From: Euleptes europaea
Lineage: Eukaryota > Chordata > Lepidosauria > Squamata > Sphaerodactylidae
Assembly: GCF_029931775.1 (NCBI RefSeq)
Contig: NC_079318.1
Coordinates: 78,589,614 to 78,653,613 of the forward strand
Reading direction: 5' to 3'
DNA: 64,000 bases
Positions 1 to 47,546 of this stretch are shown here, one piece after another; positions within the stretch are counted from its first letter, which is position 1; every line of letters starts with the position of its first letter. Under the pieces are notes generated by a model, which was not told where the DNA came from, did not search any database, and saw nothing but the letters and a program-made list of their open reading frames with translations. The position numbers were made by a program, and so were the translations under genes.

Positions 1-56
1 GCAGTGATCCAAAAGGAAGGTCTTCTCACATACTTGCCAACTAGCCTATTGCCTGA

Positions 57-62
57 AATAAA
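57..62 (+). other. possible polyadenylation signal of an upstream + strand gene
   Basis: An AATAAA hexamer lies at the left edge, followed by a Bov-B-like fragment (about 80-125). By synteny MPV17 would lie upstream on the + strand, so this could be its 3' end. No MPV17 coding sequence was seen, so this is only an inference. Confidence 0.2.
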
Positions 63-249
63 CTAATTGTGATAAACGCGTGTGTGTGTTAAGCGCTGTC
101 AAGGTGCTTTCAACTCATGGCATGTTGACATTGGAGCAAATGTAAACATGAGCGCATGTTCTCTCAGGAGTTAGAATAGATGGTCTCTGAGGTTCTCCTG
201 ACCAGCATTGTGGCTTCAGAAACAGGGCTAGTCTCCTGGGGGGGGGGGT

Positions 250-566
250 TCTAGAAGAAGAAGAGTTGGTTTTAATATGCTGAGTTTCTCTACCACTTAA
301 GGGAGACTCAAACTGGCTTACAATCACCTTCCCCTCCCTGCAACAGACACCCTGTGAAGTAGGTGGTGCTGAGAGAGCTCTAAGAGAGCTGCGACTAGCC
401 CAAGGTCACCCAGCTGGCTTTGTGTGTAGGAGTGGGGAAACATCCAGTTCACCAGATTAGTGTGCGCCACTCATGTGGAGGAGTGGGGAATCAAACCAGG
501 TTCTCCAGATCAGACTCCACCACTCCAAACCACTGCTCTTAACCACCGCACCACTCCAGCTCTCCA
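250..566 (-). repeat. SINE family B (tRNA-like head, TTC-rich tail)
   Basis: Read on the - strand it begins with a tRNA-like promoter head (GTGGTTAAGAG and a GGTTTGATTCC-type B box) and ends in a run rich in TTC. The same ~290-bp unit recurs at 11.8, 34.7, 36.9 and 37.7 kb. Target duplications were not resolved. Confidence 0.75.
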
Positions 567-803
567 CAGAGCACACCACTATTATTCAGAAAGTTCTATG
601 CCACCTCTCCAGAAACCTTGTTCTAGGCTGGCAATACGTGATAAGCCAAAGCAGAACAAGGCGTGGTGGAAAGGGGCAGGCGGTGGGGCTACCATTCAGC
701 CTCAGAGAGGAGCCCTAGAGCAGTTTGGAGTGTTCAGAGATCCTTTCTGCTTCTCTGTACTAAATATGGTACTGTGCCGTGATTTAACATCCAAAGATAG
801 TGG

Positions 804-1130
804 AGGGGCTGTGGCTCACTGGTAGAGTTATTTGCTTTGCATGTAGAAGGTCCCAGGTTGAATCTTTAACATCTCCATTTAGAGGCTGGTTCTCAGCCCA
901 GGGGGTTAATGGAGCCTTAAGGGAAGGGGCCGTGGTTCAGAGGTAAGAGCATCTGCTTTGTGTGCAGAAGGTCCCAGATTCAATCCCCGGGGTCTCCATT
1001 TTAAAAGTCAGGGAGAAGGTGGTGTGAAAGACCTCAACCTGAGATCCTGGAGAGCTGCTGCCAGTCCCAGTTGACAATGTTGGCCTTGATAAACTAATGG
1101 TTGAACTTGGTATAAGGTAACTCTCATTTG
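804..1130 (+). repeat. two SINE family A heads in tandem
   Basis: A truncated tRNA-Ala-like head (804-895) is followed by a second, longer copy (926-1130). Both carry the GTGGCTCA..GGTAGAG A-box region and a GGTTCAATCCC-like B box. The second runs into the 3' body that ends in a degraded form of GTATAAGGCAGCTTC. Confidence 0.7.
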
Positions 1131-1134
1131 TGCA

Positions 1135-1950
1135 TATGGCAATTTACCAGAAGTCAGGCTCAGACCCTCACCAGGGGCATCTTAAAGAGGATCACATCCT
1201 GAAGAGACAGACTGAAAGTTTAGTTTGTCAGTGCTTCTCATACTTTATATTTGCCACATAGAATAAGTACATGTTTGTAAGCCATGTGATCTAGTAGGAG
1301 ATCAGGGAGCGATGCTTCCTGGAACAGCTGCATTCACGCCTACGGATGCTCGCTGCTGCCTGGGGTGACTGGCTCCCTTGGGAGTCCCCCGTCCTTTCCC
1401 TGGGACAAAGGCCACCCGCAACAAGGCAAGACGGACTTGAGTTCCGCCATGCTGCTTCTTGGCCAATTGTTGCCTGCTCCCTCTGCTTAACCTACCAGGG
1501 CTCTGTTTGTCCAGGAGCAAGATAATTGCTGCCTGGTGTTTGCTTAGTGTCCCAGGCGTTGGGCTCCAGCTGGTGCCAACACGGCAGCTTTGACAGGGGC
1601 TCGGAGATAGGAGTGTGGCCTGGAAAGGCCACCTTCCCTTGGGATGGAAGAGCTGCCACAAAGGGAGCATAGTGTGCCTGAGCAGAGTTGCTTGCCATAA
1701 CGTTTTGGGCTGGGTGTGCATGCTGGGAGTGGGCGTTTGGCTGCAATACAACTGTAGTGTCAAGGTGAGCCCTTCATAGTTAGGCACATGTGGCACAGGC
1801 ACACATCCTGGGGTTCAGGTGTCTGGGGAGGCTTCAGCACCGTTGGAATCCACAGCTGCTTTGCCCCTTCACTGGAATAGTCAAGATGTGCAATATACTG
1901 GTCACCTAGGCCAGCAGAAAGGTGGCTTCTGTCTTTGGGGGTTCATTGGC
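1135..1950. other. unrecognised sequence
   Basis: No gene or familiar repeat is recognised. A 166-codon open frame on the - strand (1302-1802) has no recognisable domain and an unremarkable composition, so it is not called a gene. Confidence 0.4.
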
Positions 1951-1954
1951 TTTG

Positions 1955-2156
1955 AACACATGAAGCTGCCTTATACTGAATCAGACCCTTGGTCCATCAA
2001 AGTCAGTATTGTATACTCAGGCAGCAGCTCTCCAGGGCCAGGCAGGGGTCTTTCACATCACCTACCTCCCTAGTCCCTTTAACTGGAGATGCTGGGGATT
2101 TAACCTGGGACCTTGTGCATGCCAAGCAGATGCTCTACCACTGAGCCACAAAGGCC
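1955..2156 (-). repeat. SINE family A
   Basis: Full-length copy on the - strand. The + strand reads from the ACACATGAAGCTGCC end to the GAGCCAC end, i.e. the reverse of the tRNA-Ala-like head. Confidence 0.85.
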
Positions 2157-2297
2157 CTCCTGGCTTTGTGCCAGGGAGAAGTGTATGTGCTGATTGGTAA
2201 TAATTCACAGGATGAAATACACAGATGTTGCCTTTAACTCTACTTCAAAGGGCAACTTGAGGAACCAATGTCCCATGTTTTGTTGCAAGTACATAGA

Positions 2298-2515
2298 ATT
2301 CTGCCCTGACCTGTATGTCCCAGGCTAGCCAGATCTTGGAAACTAAGCAGGGTCAGCCCTGGTTAGTATTTGGATGGGAGACCACCAAGGAAGTCCAGGG
2401 TTGCTACGCAGAGGCAGGCAATGGCAATCCACCTCTGTTTGTCTCTTGCCTTAAAAACCCTATGGGGTCACCATTAGTCCACTGCAACTTTACGGCACTT
2501 TCCACCTGCACTATA
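2298..2515 (+). repeat. 5S rRNA-derived SINE
   Basis: The head matches the 5' half of 5S rRNA (GAAACTAAGCAGGGTCAG, then TTGGATGGGAGACC). It is followed by a body and a Bov-B-like tail (CTTTACGGCACTTT). The 5S internal promoter region is recognisable. Confidence 0.8.
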
Positions 2516-2611
2516 TAAAATTTTAACTGGCTTGGAGATTGGCAGGTTTACCAAAGGCTGGTGGTGGGAAGAGTGAGCTTCTCCTTCCACTCTCCCTCTT
2601 GCTTTCGAACT

Positions 2612-2733
2612 CTCTCAGCCCCACCTATTTCACAAGGTGTCTGTTGTGGGGAGAGGAGGGGAAGATGATTGTAAACTGGTTTGAGACTCCTTAAGGTAGA
2701 GAAAATCGGGGTATAAAAACCCACTCTTCTTCT
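2612..2733 (+). repeat. SINE family B, 3' part only
   Basis: Shares the CCCCACCT..TGTCTGTTGTGGGGAG body and the TATAAAAACCCACTCTTCTTC tail with complete copies elsewhere; the head is missing. Confidence 0.65.
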
Positions 2734-2734
2734 G

Positions 2735-4915
2735 TCTTTGGAATTTGGACTTTCTACTCATTGGTTAATGCATAACTCTTGCGAGGATGGAGGACTCTAG
2801 ATTTTATTTGCAATTGCATGCCTTTTGGTACCCTGTCTAAATAAACCCTGTTGCACCTACCCCCCCCCAAAAAAAACTTCTTGAGAGATTTTCCACTTCC
2901 TCCTGTGGGTGTCAGAACCCTGCCCCCACATTCTCTGTGACACAAATAAACTCTCAGGCTTTTCTTCCCGTGGGTCCTAACCTGAGATGTAGAAGGGTGT
3001 TGCCACCTCAGAAACGAGTGAGCATCCCAAAACTTGCCCAGCTCTCCTTAGCCCATCCTCTAAGCAGCGATGTTTATACTAAAATCATAGGGTAATTTTG
3101 CTAAGGAAGAACAATTACATTTCAAATGGCAAGATAAATCAGAAACTACCACTTGTGGCTTAGACAGCAGGAGGAAGATGGCAGCACCCAGGTCTGTAGG
3201 AATCAATGTTTTTCACTGCAACCTGTAATACCTGCCCCTAAGATGAAAAGGGAGCAGTGTTTCAAAGTAAGACAGACAGTAATTTAACCTAGCCAATTTA
3301 GTGATGGCAGTGCTTGGATTGTAGGGGAAACCTGGTGCGTCCTCTGTGATGGGTCAGGTGCACAACTTTATCTCCCTGGGACACATTTCAGCTTTTTAAA
3401 CTTTCCATTCCCTTGAACCGTCTGATATGCATGGCTAACATGCTCCGTAGCTACCACTCAAGCATACCAGCAACGTGGATTGTGTGTTGCTTCTGGATTT
3501 TGATTTTGGACCAGTAGTAATGTAAATGCATGCCACCTTGAGATACATGTGCCTCTGAAAGCAACAAGAAACATGATGTATGCTCTTCTGCTCTCTGAAG
3601 GTTGGTAGCCTTTATGAACTCTACCTTCTGGGGATTTCAGCTGAGTTGGGAGCATCAGAGAGAATCATAAAGGTTCTGTGGAGGTGGGGGAAGATAACCT
3701 AGGAGTCTAAGTGCTGGTTTTTTGTCCAATGCATCGTTTCAGTACCATGGACAGCAACAGCGCTCGAAAGAACAGCGCCCGCCCTATAAGGCTTAGGTTT
3801 GGAATGAACAGGGCAAAACGCCCCCCCGCCCCCCCAACACACTTCATTCAGCATCAGACGTCTAGTCCAGCATGTGTCTTTTTCTGGAGACTCCTGGAGT
3901 TCCACCGGCATTTAGTCATTCAGTTTCACAGGAAGAGGGGACAAACTCCCAGGAGCAAGTTGGTGTTACAGAAACTGATTCTTGGCAGGCATTTGCCCCG
4001 TAACAAGGAACAACTTAACAACAGCTTAAAAACAATGCATGCTGAGGTCAAATCGTCTGCAGCCTGTAGCTTATTGCCAGTCATAGAAGACTGCCGAACA
4101 TTGAAGGGGGGGGGGGCTCATTCACATGTCCTTCCAGGTTGTTTGGTTCATCATGCCCCAGACAGCGCTAGGGAGTGGAAGTAAAACATCACATCGCTGT
4201 GCTGGAGCAAGAAGCAGGGAGCCATCTGCCCGCCATTGCATTCAACTTGTCCGCCTGTGGTCAAAACTAGTATCCCGTACTTCTGAACTTAAAACAACCA
4301 ATCCAAAACTTCATCCTCAAAACACATCCATACACACAACATACAATACTCCTTTCTTCTAGATGCTGCACAGCTAACAGTATGTTTTAAGTTTAGAAAT
4401 TACTTGCCGGCTCAGGCCTCTCATTTTCTGAAAATGTTTTATCAAGTGAGCAATTAATTCTGCCTCAAATCTAAAGATATAGGGCCCAGGAGCCATGCAC
4501 AGAAAGAAGTAAATGGGAGAGGTTTTTTTTGTCCACATCGATGATAATGCTAGATACTGCCTTATTGCTGTAACTGGTGGGGGGGGGGAGAGATACTGCA
4601 TCTGCGAAGCCTGGAGGTGCTGCTTGTTGCTCGTCTTAGGACAGCACAAGGAGGTGGAGAGCTCCACCCTCTGGGCTTAGCTGTTGATGGCAGCGAAGCG
4701 GCCAGAAGTGTCCTGAACCAGCAATTCATTAGAGCTTTCCCCCCCTTTTTTTGCCCCCTCCCTCCCTCCAATGCGTCCCACCCCAGCACGCCCGCCCCCA
4801 CTGCAGCTCAAAGACCGTAGGATGGTGCCAAACAGACTGAGCAGGTGAACCAAACGTCAGGACCATGGACAGCGGCGCGTTTCCCGGCGTCCCCGGGAGA
4901 GGCGCGCCGGGCCTC
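2735..4915. other. unrecognised intergenic sequence
   Basis: About 2.2 kb with short homopolymer runs and no recognisable gene, exon or repeat. Open frames here, including a 157-codon one at 3711-4184 (+), have no family resemblance. Confidence 0.4.
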
Positions 4916-4918
4916 CTT

Positions 4919-5126
4919 GAACACATGAAGCTGCCTTACACTGAATCAGACCCTTGGTCCATCCAAGTCAGTGTTGCCTGCTCAGACCGGCAGCGGCTCT
5001 CCAGGGTCTCAGGAAGGGGTCTTTCACATCACCTACTTGCCTAGTCCCTTTAACTGGAGATGCTGGGGATTGAACCTGGGACCTTCTGCATGCCAAGCAG
5101 ATGCTCTGCCACTGAGACACAGCCCC
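4919..5126 (-). repeat. SINE family A upstream of UCN
   Basis: Complete - strand copy. Its head end lies about 290 bp upstream of the UCN cyclic-AMP element, so it borders the UCN promoter. A short GT run follows at 5131-5147. Confidence 0.85.
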
Positions 5127-5418
5127 CTTTGTGTGTGTGTGTGTGTGGGGGGGTGGTTGTTGGTACCCCAAGAGGGCGAACGGGGGTGGGGTCCGCTTTG
5201 GCTTCAGGAGGGTCCTCTGGAGTTCTGCGCGCAGGCTTGGGAGAGGGAATTAGGGTTCAACTGCGAAAACGCTGGCAATAACCCCGGCTCCAACTGCAGT
5301 GGGGAGGGGGGTTGCAAAGACAGCCCCCCCCCCCGACCCTTCCTGCCGGCCCGCGTCCCAGGGGGGTCTGCCGGGGCCCCGCCGCCCTCTCCATCGGCAA
5401 TCAGTCCATGTCCCGCGC

Positions 5419-5426
5419 TGACGTCA
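5419..5426 (+). promoter_or_regulatory. cyclic-AMP response element (TGACGTCA) of UCN
   Basis: A perfect palindromic CRE lies 21 nt before the TATA box. CRH-family genes are known to be driven by CREB, so a functional role is likely. It has not been tested here. Confidence 0.75.
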
Positions 5427-5447
5427 ATGGATCTCCCGGCCCGGCTC

Positions 5448-5455
5448 TATATAAA
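5448..5455 (+). promoter_or_regulatory. TATA box of UCN
   Basis: TATATAAA lies about 56 nt before a strong splice donor. Transcription would start near 5478-5485 by the usual TATA spacing. Confidence 0.75.
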
Positions 5456-5479
5456 GATCCCGCCAGCGGCTGGGCGCAC

Positions 5480-5511
5480 CCTCCTCCCCGGATCGGCAAG
5501 GACGCGTGGTG
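5480..5511 (+). other. UCN: UCN noncoding first exon (predicted)
   Basis: The start is inferred from the TATA box and the end from the splice donor GGTGGTG/GTGAGC. The intron (5512-5813) ends in a good pyrimidine tract and CAG. The two-exon layout, with all coding sequence in exon 2, is that of mammalian UCN. Confidence 0.6.
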
Positions 5512-5830
5512 GTGAGCGACTCCCCGCTGTCGCAGGGCCGGGGCTGGACGAGGGGCCCCGGGCAGAGCCGCGCCGCTTCCCCCGACGGAGCTCGGGGCCC
5601 GCCTACTGGTGTCGCCCCCTGCTGGCCCAGAAACTGGCGAGAGGGGCTTAGAGGACCGGCCCCCCAACCCCCTCTAGAAATCTTGTCCGTGGGAAGATCG
5701 GGAGAGTCGGGGCTGACCAGGTTCCTCGACGTGCGCGCGGAGGAGAGAGAAAGCCCGCTCGACCCCCGCCCGCCTGCGCGACCGCCTGGGCCGCCCCGTC
5801 TGTCTTTCCCCAGGCCTGGACCGCCCCAGC

Positions 5831-6217
5831 ATGAGCCGGGCGCCGCTGCCCCTCCTGGTGGCCTCGCTCCTGCTGCTCTCGGGGGCCTCCCTCGCAGCCG
5901 GCCGCGTCCCGGACTTGGACGGCGGCAGCAGCGGCAGGGAGCGCGGTCTGAGCCTGCGGCTGCGGCTGCGGCTGCTCTCGGGAGAGGGCCGCGCCCCCCA
6001 GCGGCCCCCGGCGGCCCCCGGCCCCGAGGGGGCGGCCCCGGGGGTGCTGCGCCGCCGCCTGCCGGAGCTGAGCGAGCGCCTGAAGCGCCACGAGCCGCCG
6101 CTCTCCATCGACCTCACCTTCCACCTCCTCCGCCAGATGCTGGAGATCTCCCGGGCTCAGAGCCAGCAGGAGCAGGCCGAGCAAAACCGCCTCCTCTTCG
6201 ACGCCCTGGGCAAGTGA
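5831..6217 (+). CDS. UCN: urocortin precursor
   Basis: Encodes a 128-residue preprohormone of the CRH family, secreted and acting on CRH receptors in stress, feeding and cardiovascular control (family knowledge). Residues 1-23 form a signal peptide with a leucine-rich core ending near SLAAG. A poorly conserved, Arg/Pro-rich propeptide follows. A Lys-Arg pair at 85-86 precedes a 40-residue mature peptide (87-126) beginning HEPPLSIDLTFHLL and ending EQNRLLFDAL, then Gly-Lys, the amidation and cleavage signal. The core LSIDLTFHLLR and AEQNR match urocortin rather than CRH, and 40 residues is the urocortin length. The start is the first ATG after the exon-2 acceptor (5814), 17 nt in. The whole frame is in one exon. 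It converges with TRIM54, as in human. Confidence 0.93.
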   Translation: MSRAPLPLLVASLLLLSGASLAAGRVPDLDGGSSGRERGLSLRLRLRLLSGEGRAPQRPPAAPGPEGAAPGVLRRRLPELSERLKRHEPPLSIDLTFHLLRQMLEISRAQSQQEQAEQNRLLFDALGK

Positions 6218-6356
6218 CGCCGCCGCCCCCAGCAGAGGCAAGGGGGTCGCCCCGGCAGAAAGCGCCTCCCTTGGCCCCGGCCCGCTCCCGGGCAGCTGCT
6301 GCAGCCAAGCCGCGCTGCCGCTCGGGGAACGGCAGCCAGAGACGCCCCTTTCTGGA

Positions 6357-6362
6357 AATAAA
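6357..6362 (+). terminator. UCN: UCN polyadenylation signal
   Basis: An AATAAA lies 140 nt after the UCN stop codon, just before the CpG island ends. Confidence 0.7.
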
Positions 6363-6458
6363 GGTACGGGGAGGCAAAGCGCGACTGTGGTCGCCGGGCT
6401 CGGGCTGGAAGGGTCTGAGTGGAGGCGGAGGGCCCGCCGATCTGTTGCCGTTCAAGTC

Positions 6459-6654
6459 GGTTACCGCACTTGTATCCCCAGCCACGTATTAAAGAGTTTG
6501 AAAACGTTATAAAAAATACTGTTCGCACTTTGTTTGGCCCCTTTAGCTGTGAAGGCGTCTTCCGACCGTGGTATCCAAACACCCTTTTAAAGCGATGTTT
6601 TTGATAACATTTTCAAACTCTTACTACATCGCTGGGAATACAACGTGCGGTGAC
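6459..6654. mobile_element. GTTACCGC small DNA transposon, copy 1
   Basis: Terminal inverted repeats of roughly 50 bp begin GGTTACCGCAC and end GTGCGGTGACC; inside are TTTGAAAACGTTATAAAAAA and its mirror. The internal segment is the reverse complement of that in the copy at 25969-26177. It lies about 100 bp past the UCN polyadenylation signal. No coding capacity. Confidence 0.75.
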
Positions 6655-6713
6655 CCCCCTAGTCTCCAGCAATCCTGGCCGCTGCGCCTGACTGCCGCCC
6701 CACTAGGATTTAG

Positions 6714-6914
6714 GAGGGAGTTGTGGCTCAATGGTAGAGCATCTGCTTGGCATGCAGGAGGTCCCAGGTTCAATCCCCGGCATCTCCAGTTAAAGGAACC
6801 AGGCAAGTAGGTGATGGGAAAGACCTCTGCCTGAGACCCTGGAGAGCCGCTGCCAGAGACAATGCTGACTTTGATGGACCAAGGGTCTGATTCACTATAA
6901 GGCAGCTTCACGTG
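6714..6914 (+). repeat. SINE family A
   Basis: Complete + strand copy with an intact tRNA-Ala-like A box and B box (GGTTCAATCCCCGGCATCTC) and the usual 3' body. Confidence 0.88.
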
Positions 6915-6925
6915 TGGGTCAAGTT

Positions 6926-7113
6926 CACATGGCCTACACAGAATCAGAGCATTAGCCTGTTAAAGCGGGTATTTCCGACTGGCAGTGGCTCAGCTGGGTC
7001 TCAGGCAAAGCCTTTCACCCCCCACCTGATCCTTTTACTGGGAGATACCAGTAAATAGAACTTGGGACCATCTCCATGCAAAGCAGATGCTCTACCACTC
7101 AGCCACAGCCCTT
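6926..7113 (-). repeat. SINE family A, diverged
   Basis: A - strand copy arranged tail to tail with the preceding + strand copy and more mutated than it, so probably older. Confidence 0.75.
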
Positions 7114-7114
7114 C

Positions 7115-7865
7115 AGTGTAAAAGGGTTTGGCAGTCCCATTGGACAGTGCTGAAGGAGCTCTTGCCTAGGGGAGCCCTGGGTGCGCATGGCTGGCCCCGC
7201 TCCTCCCCATAAAGGAATCGGAGCGGGGCACCGTTCAGAGAGGGAGTAATCCTGCTTCTCTTGCCTCCCACAGACGCACGTTTCAAGCCATTGTGGTTCT
7301 GAGGAGCCCATGTGATCATCTGGCCCTAAAATACTTTAGTGAAGAGAGACAGTCACTCCATTAAGGAAGTCAAACAATCTAACAAGTTTTAATTGGCTAA
7401 TTCTGCATACCGTAGGAATTAAACAGTGGTTCCAAAGAAACAAAACACAGTCCCAGCAGTAGTCCAGCCCAGGTAGCAGGACCATCTCAGAAGAGGCATT
7501 CCCTTCTCTGAGAGAACAAATACCTCTTTTAGGGAGTAGCCTGCTACCTGCGGATCTGGAAATACACTACAAGTAATGAACTTTTTAAAAAAGAGAAATC
7601 TGGTGCCCAGTTAATGGGGACATGTTTTAAAGACACATCAAGATTTCACCCACTCACGGCCACAGTTTTGTGCTCTTGGACGGAATTCCACTCGAGCGCA
7701 GGCTTCTGAACCTTCTCTCTCACCCTCCCCCACCCCAAATCTCTTTCTCTCTTTCTTTCTTTCTTTCTGAAACTTAAGCGTGGCCTCCGGTTGGTAGGAA
7801 AAGTTGCGTGAGTGATGCTTGGGGGTGGGGAGAAACCCAGGCAGGCAATAGCAAGAGTGATGGGT
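7115..7865. other. unrecognised sequence downstream of UCN
   Basis: No gene or named repeat is seen apart from a CT-rich microsatellite at 7740-7770. Confidence 0.4.
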
Positions 7866-8082
7866 AGGGTTGCCAACCTCCAGGGGGTGGCTGGAGATCT
7901 CTCAGGATTACCACTGATCTCCAGGCGACATAGATCAGTTGCCCTGGAGAAAATGGCCGCTTTGGAAGGAGTCTCCATGGCATTAGACCCTCCTGAGGTC
8001 CTTCCACTCCCCGAACCCCACCCATCCTAGTTTCCACCCCCCAGAATCTCCAAGTATTTCCCAACCCGGAGCTGGCAACCCT
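7866..8082. mobile_element. AGGGTTGCCA small DNA transposon
   Basis: A 217-bp noncoding unit bounded by AGGGTTGCCAACCTCC and the inverted GGAGCTGGCAACCCT. It is one of about fifteen relatives in the window. Confidence 0.75.
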
Positions 8083-8223
8083 AGTTGGTGGGTGAAGAAG
8101 CTGAAAACCTTTCTTCACGTCCCTCTTGTGGTAGGCTGTGGTGCCTCCTCTGGGGCTTGACCAGTGCCCTGATCCTGGGAGCTGGGGGAGGACTGGCCGT
8201 CTCATTCCCCTTTCTCCCCACAG

Positions 8224-8490
8224 GCCAGCAAGACCAGCCCAGCACAAGAGAGGCGCCACTGCCCGGCCCGGCTGCTGCTCGCCTTCACCGCCACCCCAAG
8301 CCCGACGTGCCCGGGGAGCCCCGCCTGGACGGCAGTTCGTGACTCATGGCCGGAGGACTGAGCAGGCCCCGAGTGGAGATCGAGGAAGGCCGCGCCTAGG
8401 AAGAAGCCAGGCCTCTTCGCGGAGATTGGGAAACTAGCGGCGGAAGCCGGCCACGCGAAACGGTTTCAAAATAAAACTCTTGCCAGACAA
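8224..8490 (+). other. orphan terminal-exon-like segment
   Basis: A strong acceptor (a pyrimidine tract running into CCCCACAG) at 8223 leads into a CG-rich stretch. One frame, reading GQQDQPSTREAPLPG onward, stays open to a TGA at 8341-8343. AATAAA follows at 8469-8474. No upstream ATG exon, protein family or donor partner was recognised. It could be the last exon of an unknown + strand transcript, an alternative UCN 3' exon, or chance. Confidence 0.3.
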
Positions 8491-8994
8491 GACAAACCGC
8501 TTCCCCATGAGCGATTGGCGTGGGAGAGCTGGGGGAGATATGGGGGCGGGAAGTCACATGAAGGGTCTGCCTAGCTAGCACATTTGCATCCTGATCCTTT
8601 CTATGAAGGGCTGGGTGTGGCATGTGGTTCTATCCCATTTTATCTTCACAGTAACTAGAAGTGGATTAGAGGGTGGGACTTAGGTTGCCCTCAGACCAAT
8701 TCTAACCCCTACACCACTGCCTGCCTCTGATCCTTTAACCATGATCTTGCTTTGAAGGTGTTAGGCAAAGGGGTGGGGGATTGCTGCTTCCACAGCAGCC
8801 TCTCCATCAAACCCTCAGGGCTAACTGTAAGAAACCAAAGACAAAAGTTTCTGAAGGGCTCGCTCAAAGCCTAGCAAGTGAAGAAGGGTTCTGTGGGGCA
8901 CTCCCGAACTGGAGGAGTCTACTCCAGAGTAACCAGCCAATAGCTCACTGTGGAGGGCGATGAGGGGCCAAACAGAAACCACCACACTGTATAC

Positions 8995-9309
8995 CAGTGG
9001 TTCCCAACTTTTTTTTGGCCATGCCCCACCTAAGTATCTCTAAAATCCTGATGCTCTCCCCCCCCCCCGTGTCATATAATTCTTAGCGGGCTTTCCCCCT
9101 CTCCACTGTCACCAGCTGACCGCCATGTACATTCTGATTTTAATTTTAAAAATGTGTATGTCACAATATATATTTATATACTGTATACGAGGCCCCTAGA
9201 ACCATAAGAAATGCAAAAAATTAACTGTTAATAACTCATTCTCGAATTGCCCCCCATAAAAATCAAATTGCCCCCCTGTGGGGCATGTGCCCCTCGCTGG
9301 GAACCACTG
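8995..9309. mobile_element. hAT-like nonautonomous DNA transposon with 8-bp target duplication
   Basis: Inverted ends CAGTGGTTCCCAAC and CTGGGAACCACTG enclose 315 bp. The target duplication CTGTATAC is perfect (8987-8994 and 9310-9317). Ends and duplication length fit the hAT superfamily, Charlie-like group. Confidence 0.85.
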
Positions 9310-9810
9310 CTGTATACAAAATATGGCTTCTTGGATCCAACCCAACATTTCCACAGACACAAGAATCCCCAGCCAGAGAATACAAATTTGTGCCTCCCCG
9401 TCCCTCTGTGGCTCAAAATGTTGCTCCTGGGGGAAGAGGGGACCACCAGGGACCAGTGTTTAGGGGGAATGGAAAGTCACACTCAGCGGAACCCTCCATT
9501 CGATTCCGGCCTCTATGACTTCCAGAACCCTCCACATTGATGCCCCATCAGCTTATTTCCCACCCAAGAGAAAGGGCTTCAACAGCGGCCAGCCCAACCC
9601 CCGCCTGGCAGAACCCCAGAGAAGATATTTGCAAAGACAAGACAATTTTCATTCTCTTAATGGCATAAAAAACCCAAAGGGAGGTTGGGACAGAGGAAAA
9701 GTACAGCAAGGAAGGTATTCAGATGGAGCTGAGGGGTGTCGAGGGCCCCCCCCTGCTACTCCAGATGCATTGTGGGTTGCTTCTCCTCCTGCTGCCTTGA
9801 CACCACATCT

Positions 9811-47334
<37,524 letters not shown>

Positions 47335-47546
47335 TCAACTTTCCTCTTTCTGCCTCCTTGGCTCCCCTGCTCAGGCTTCCCTTGGCCTACGCTCAGGTGA
47401 TTTTCCTCACTCCTGTAAGTCCTTTCTGTCCACCCAACCTTGCTTCTCTTCCTCCTTGGGCCTGTCTCGCGCTCTCTGATCCCGTCTGCCTCTCCAGCGC
47501 TTGCGCCACTCCTGACCCTCAAAGCCCTGTCCTGGGGTCCATAAGG

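Larger units (their letters stand above)
5300..6450. promoter_or_regulatory. CpG-rich island over UCN
   Basis: G+C and CG dinucleotides rise sharply from about 5.3 kb to 6.45 kb, covering the UCN promoter, first exon, intron and coding exon, and fall off where the GTTACCGC element begins. Confidence 0.6.

Noticed and set aside
1302-1802. 166-codon frame on the - strand
   Set aside because: No domain, no splice context, and composition like translated noncoding DNA.
1-4900. MPV17 coding exons expected by synteny
   Set aside because: No stretch resembles the MPV17 C-terminus (WNSYLSW type); the gene probably lies left of the window.
5506-6492. Long open frames over UCN (328 codons +; 197 and 147 codons -)
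   Set aside because: They arise from the high G+C of the UCN island, overlap the clear urocortin frame and show only low-complexity Pro/Arg/Ala sequence.
6714-6790. SINE A heads as functional tRNA-Ala genes
   Set aside because: The cloverleaf is degraded, the anticodon is GGC and each head continues into a SINE body.
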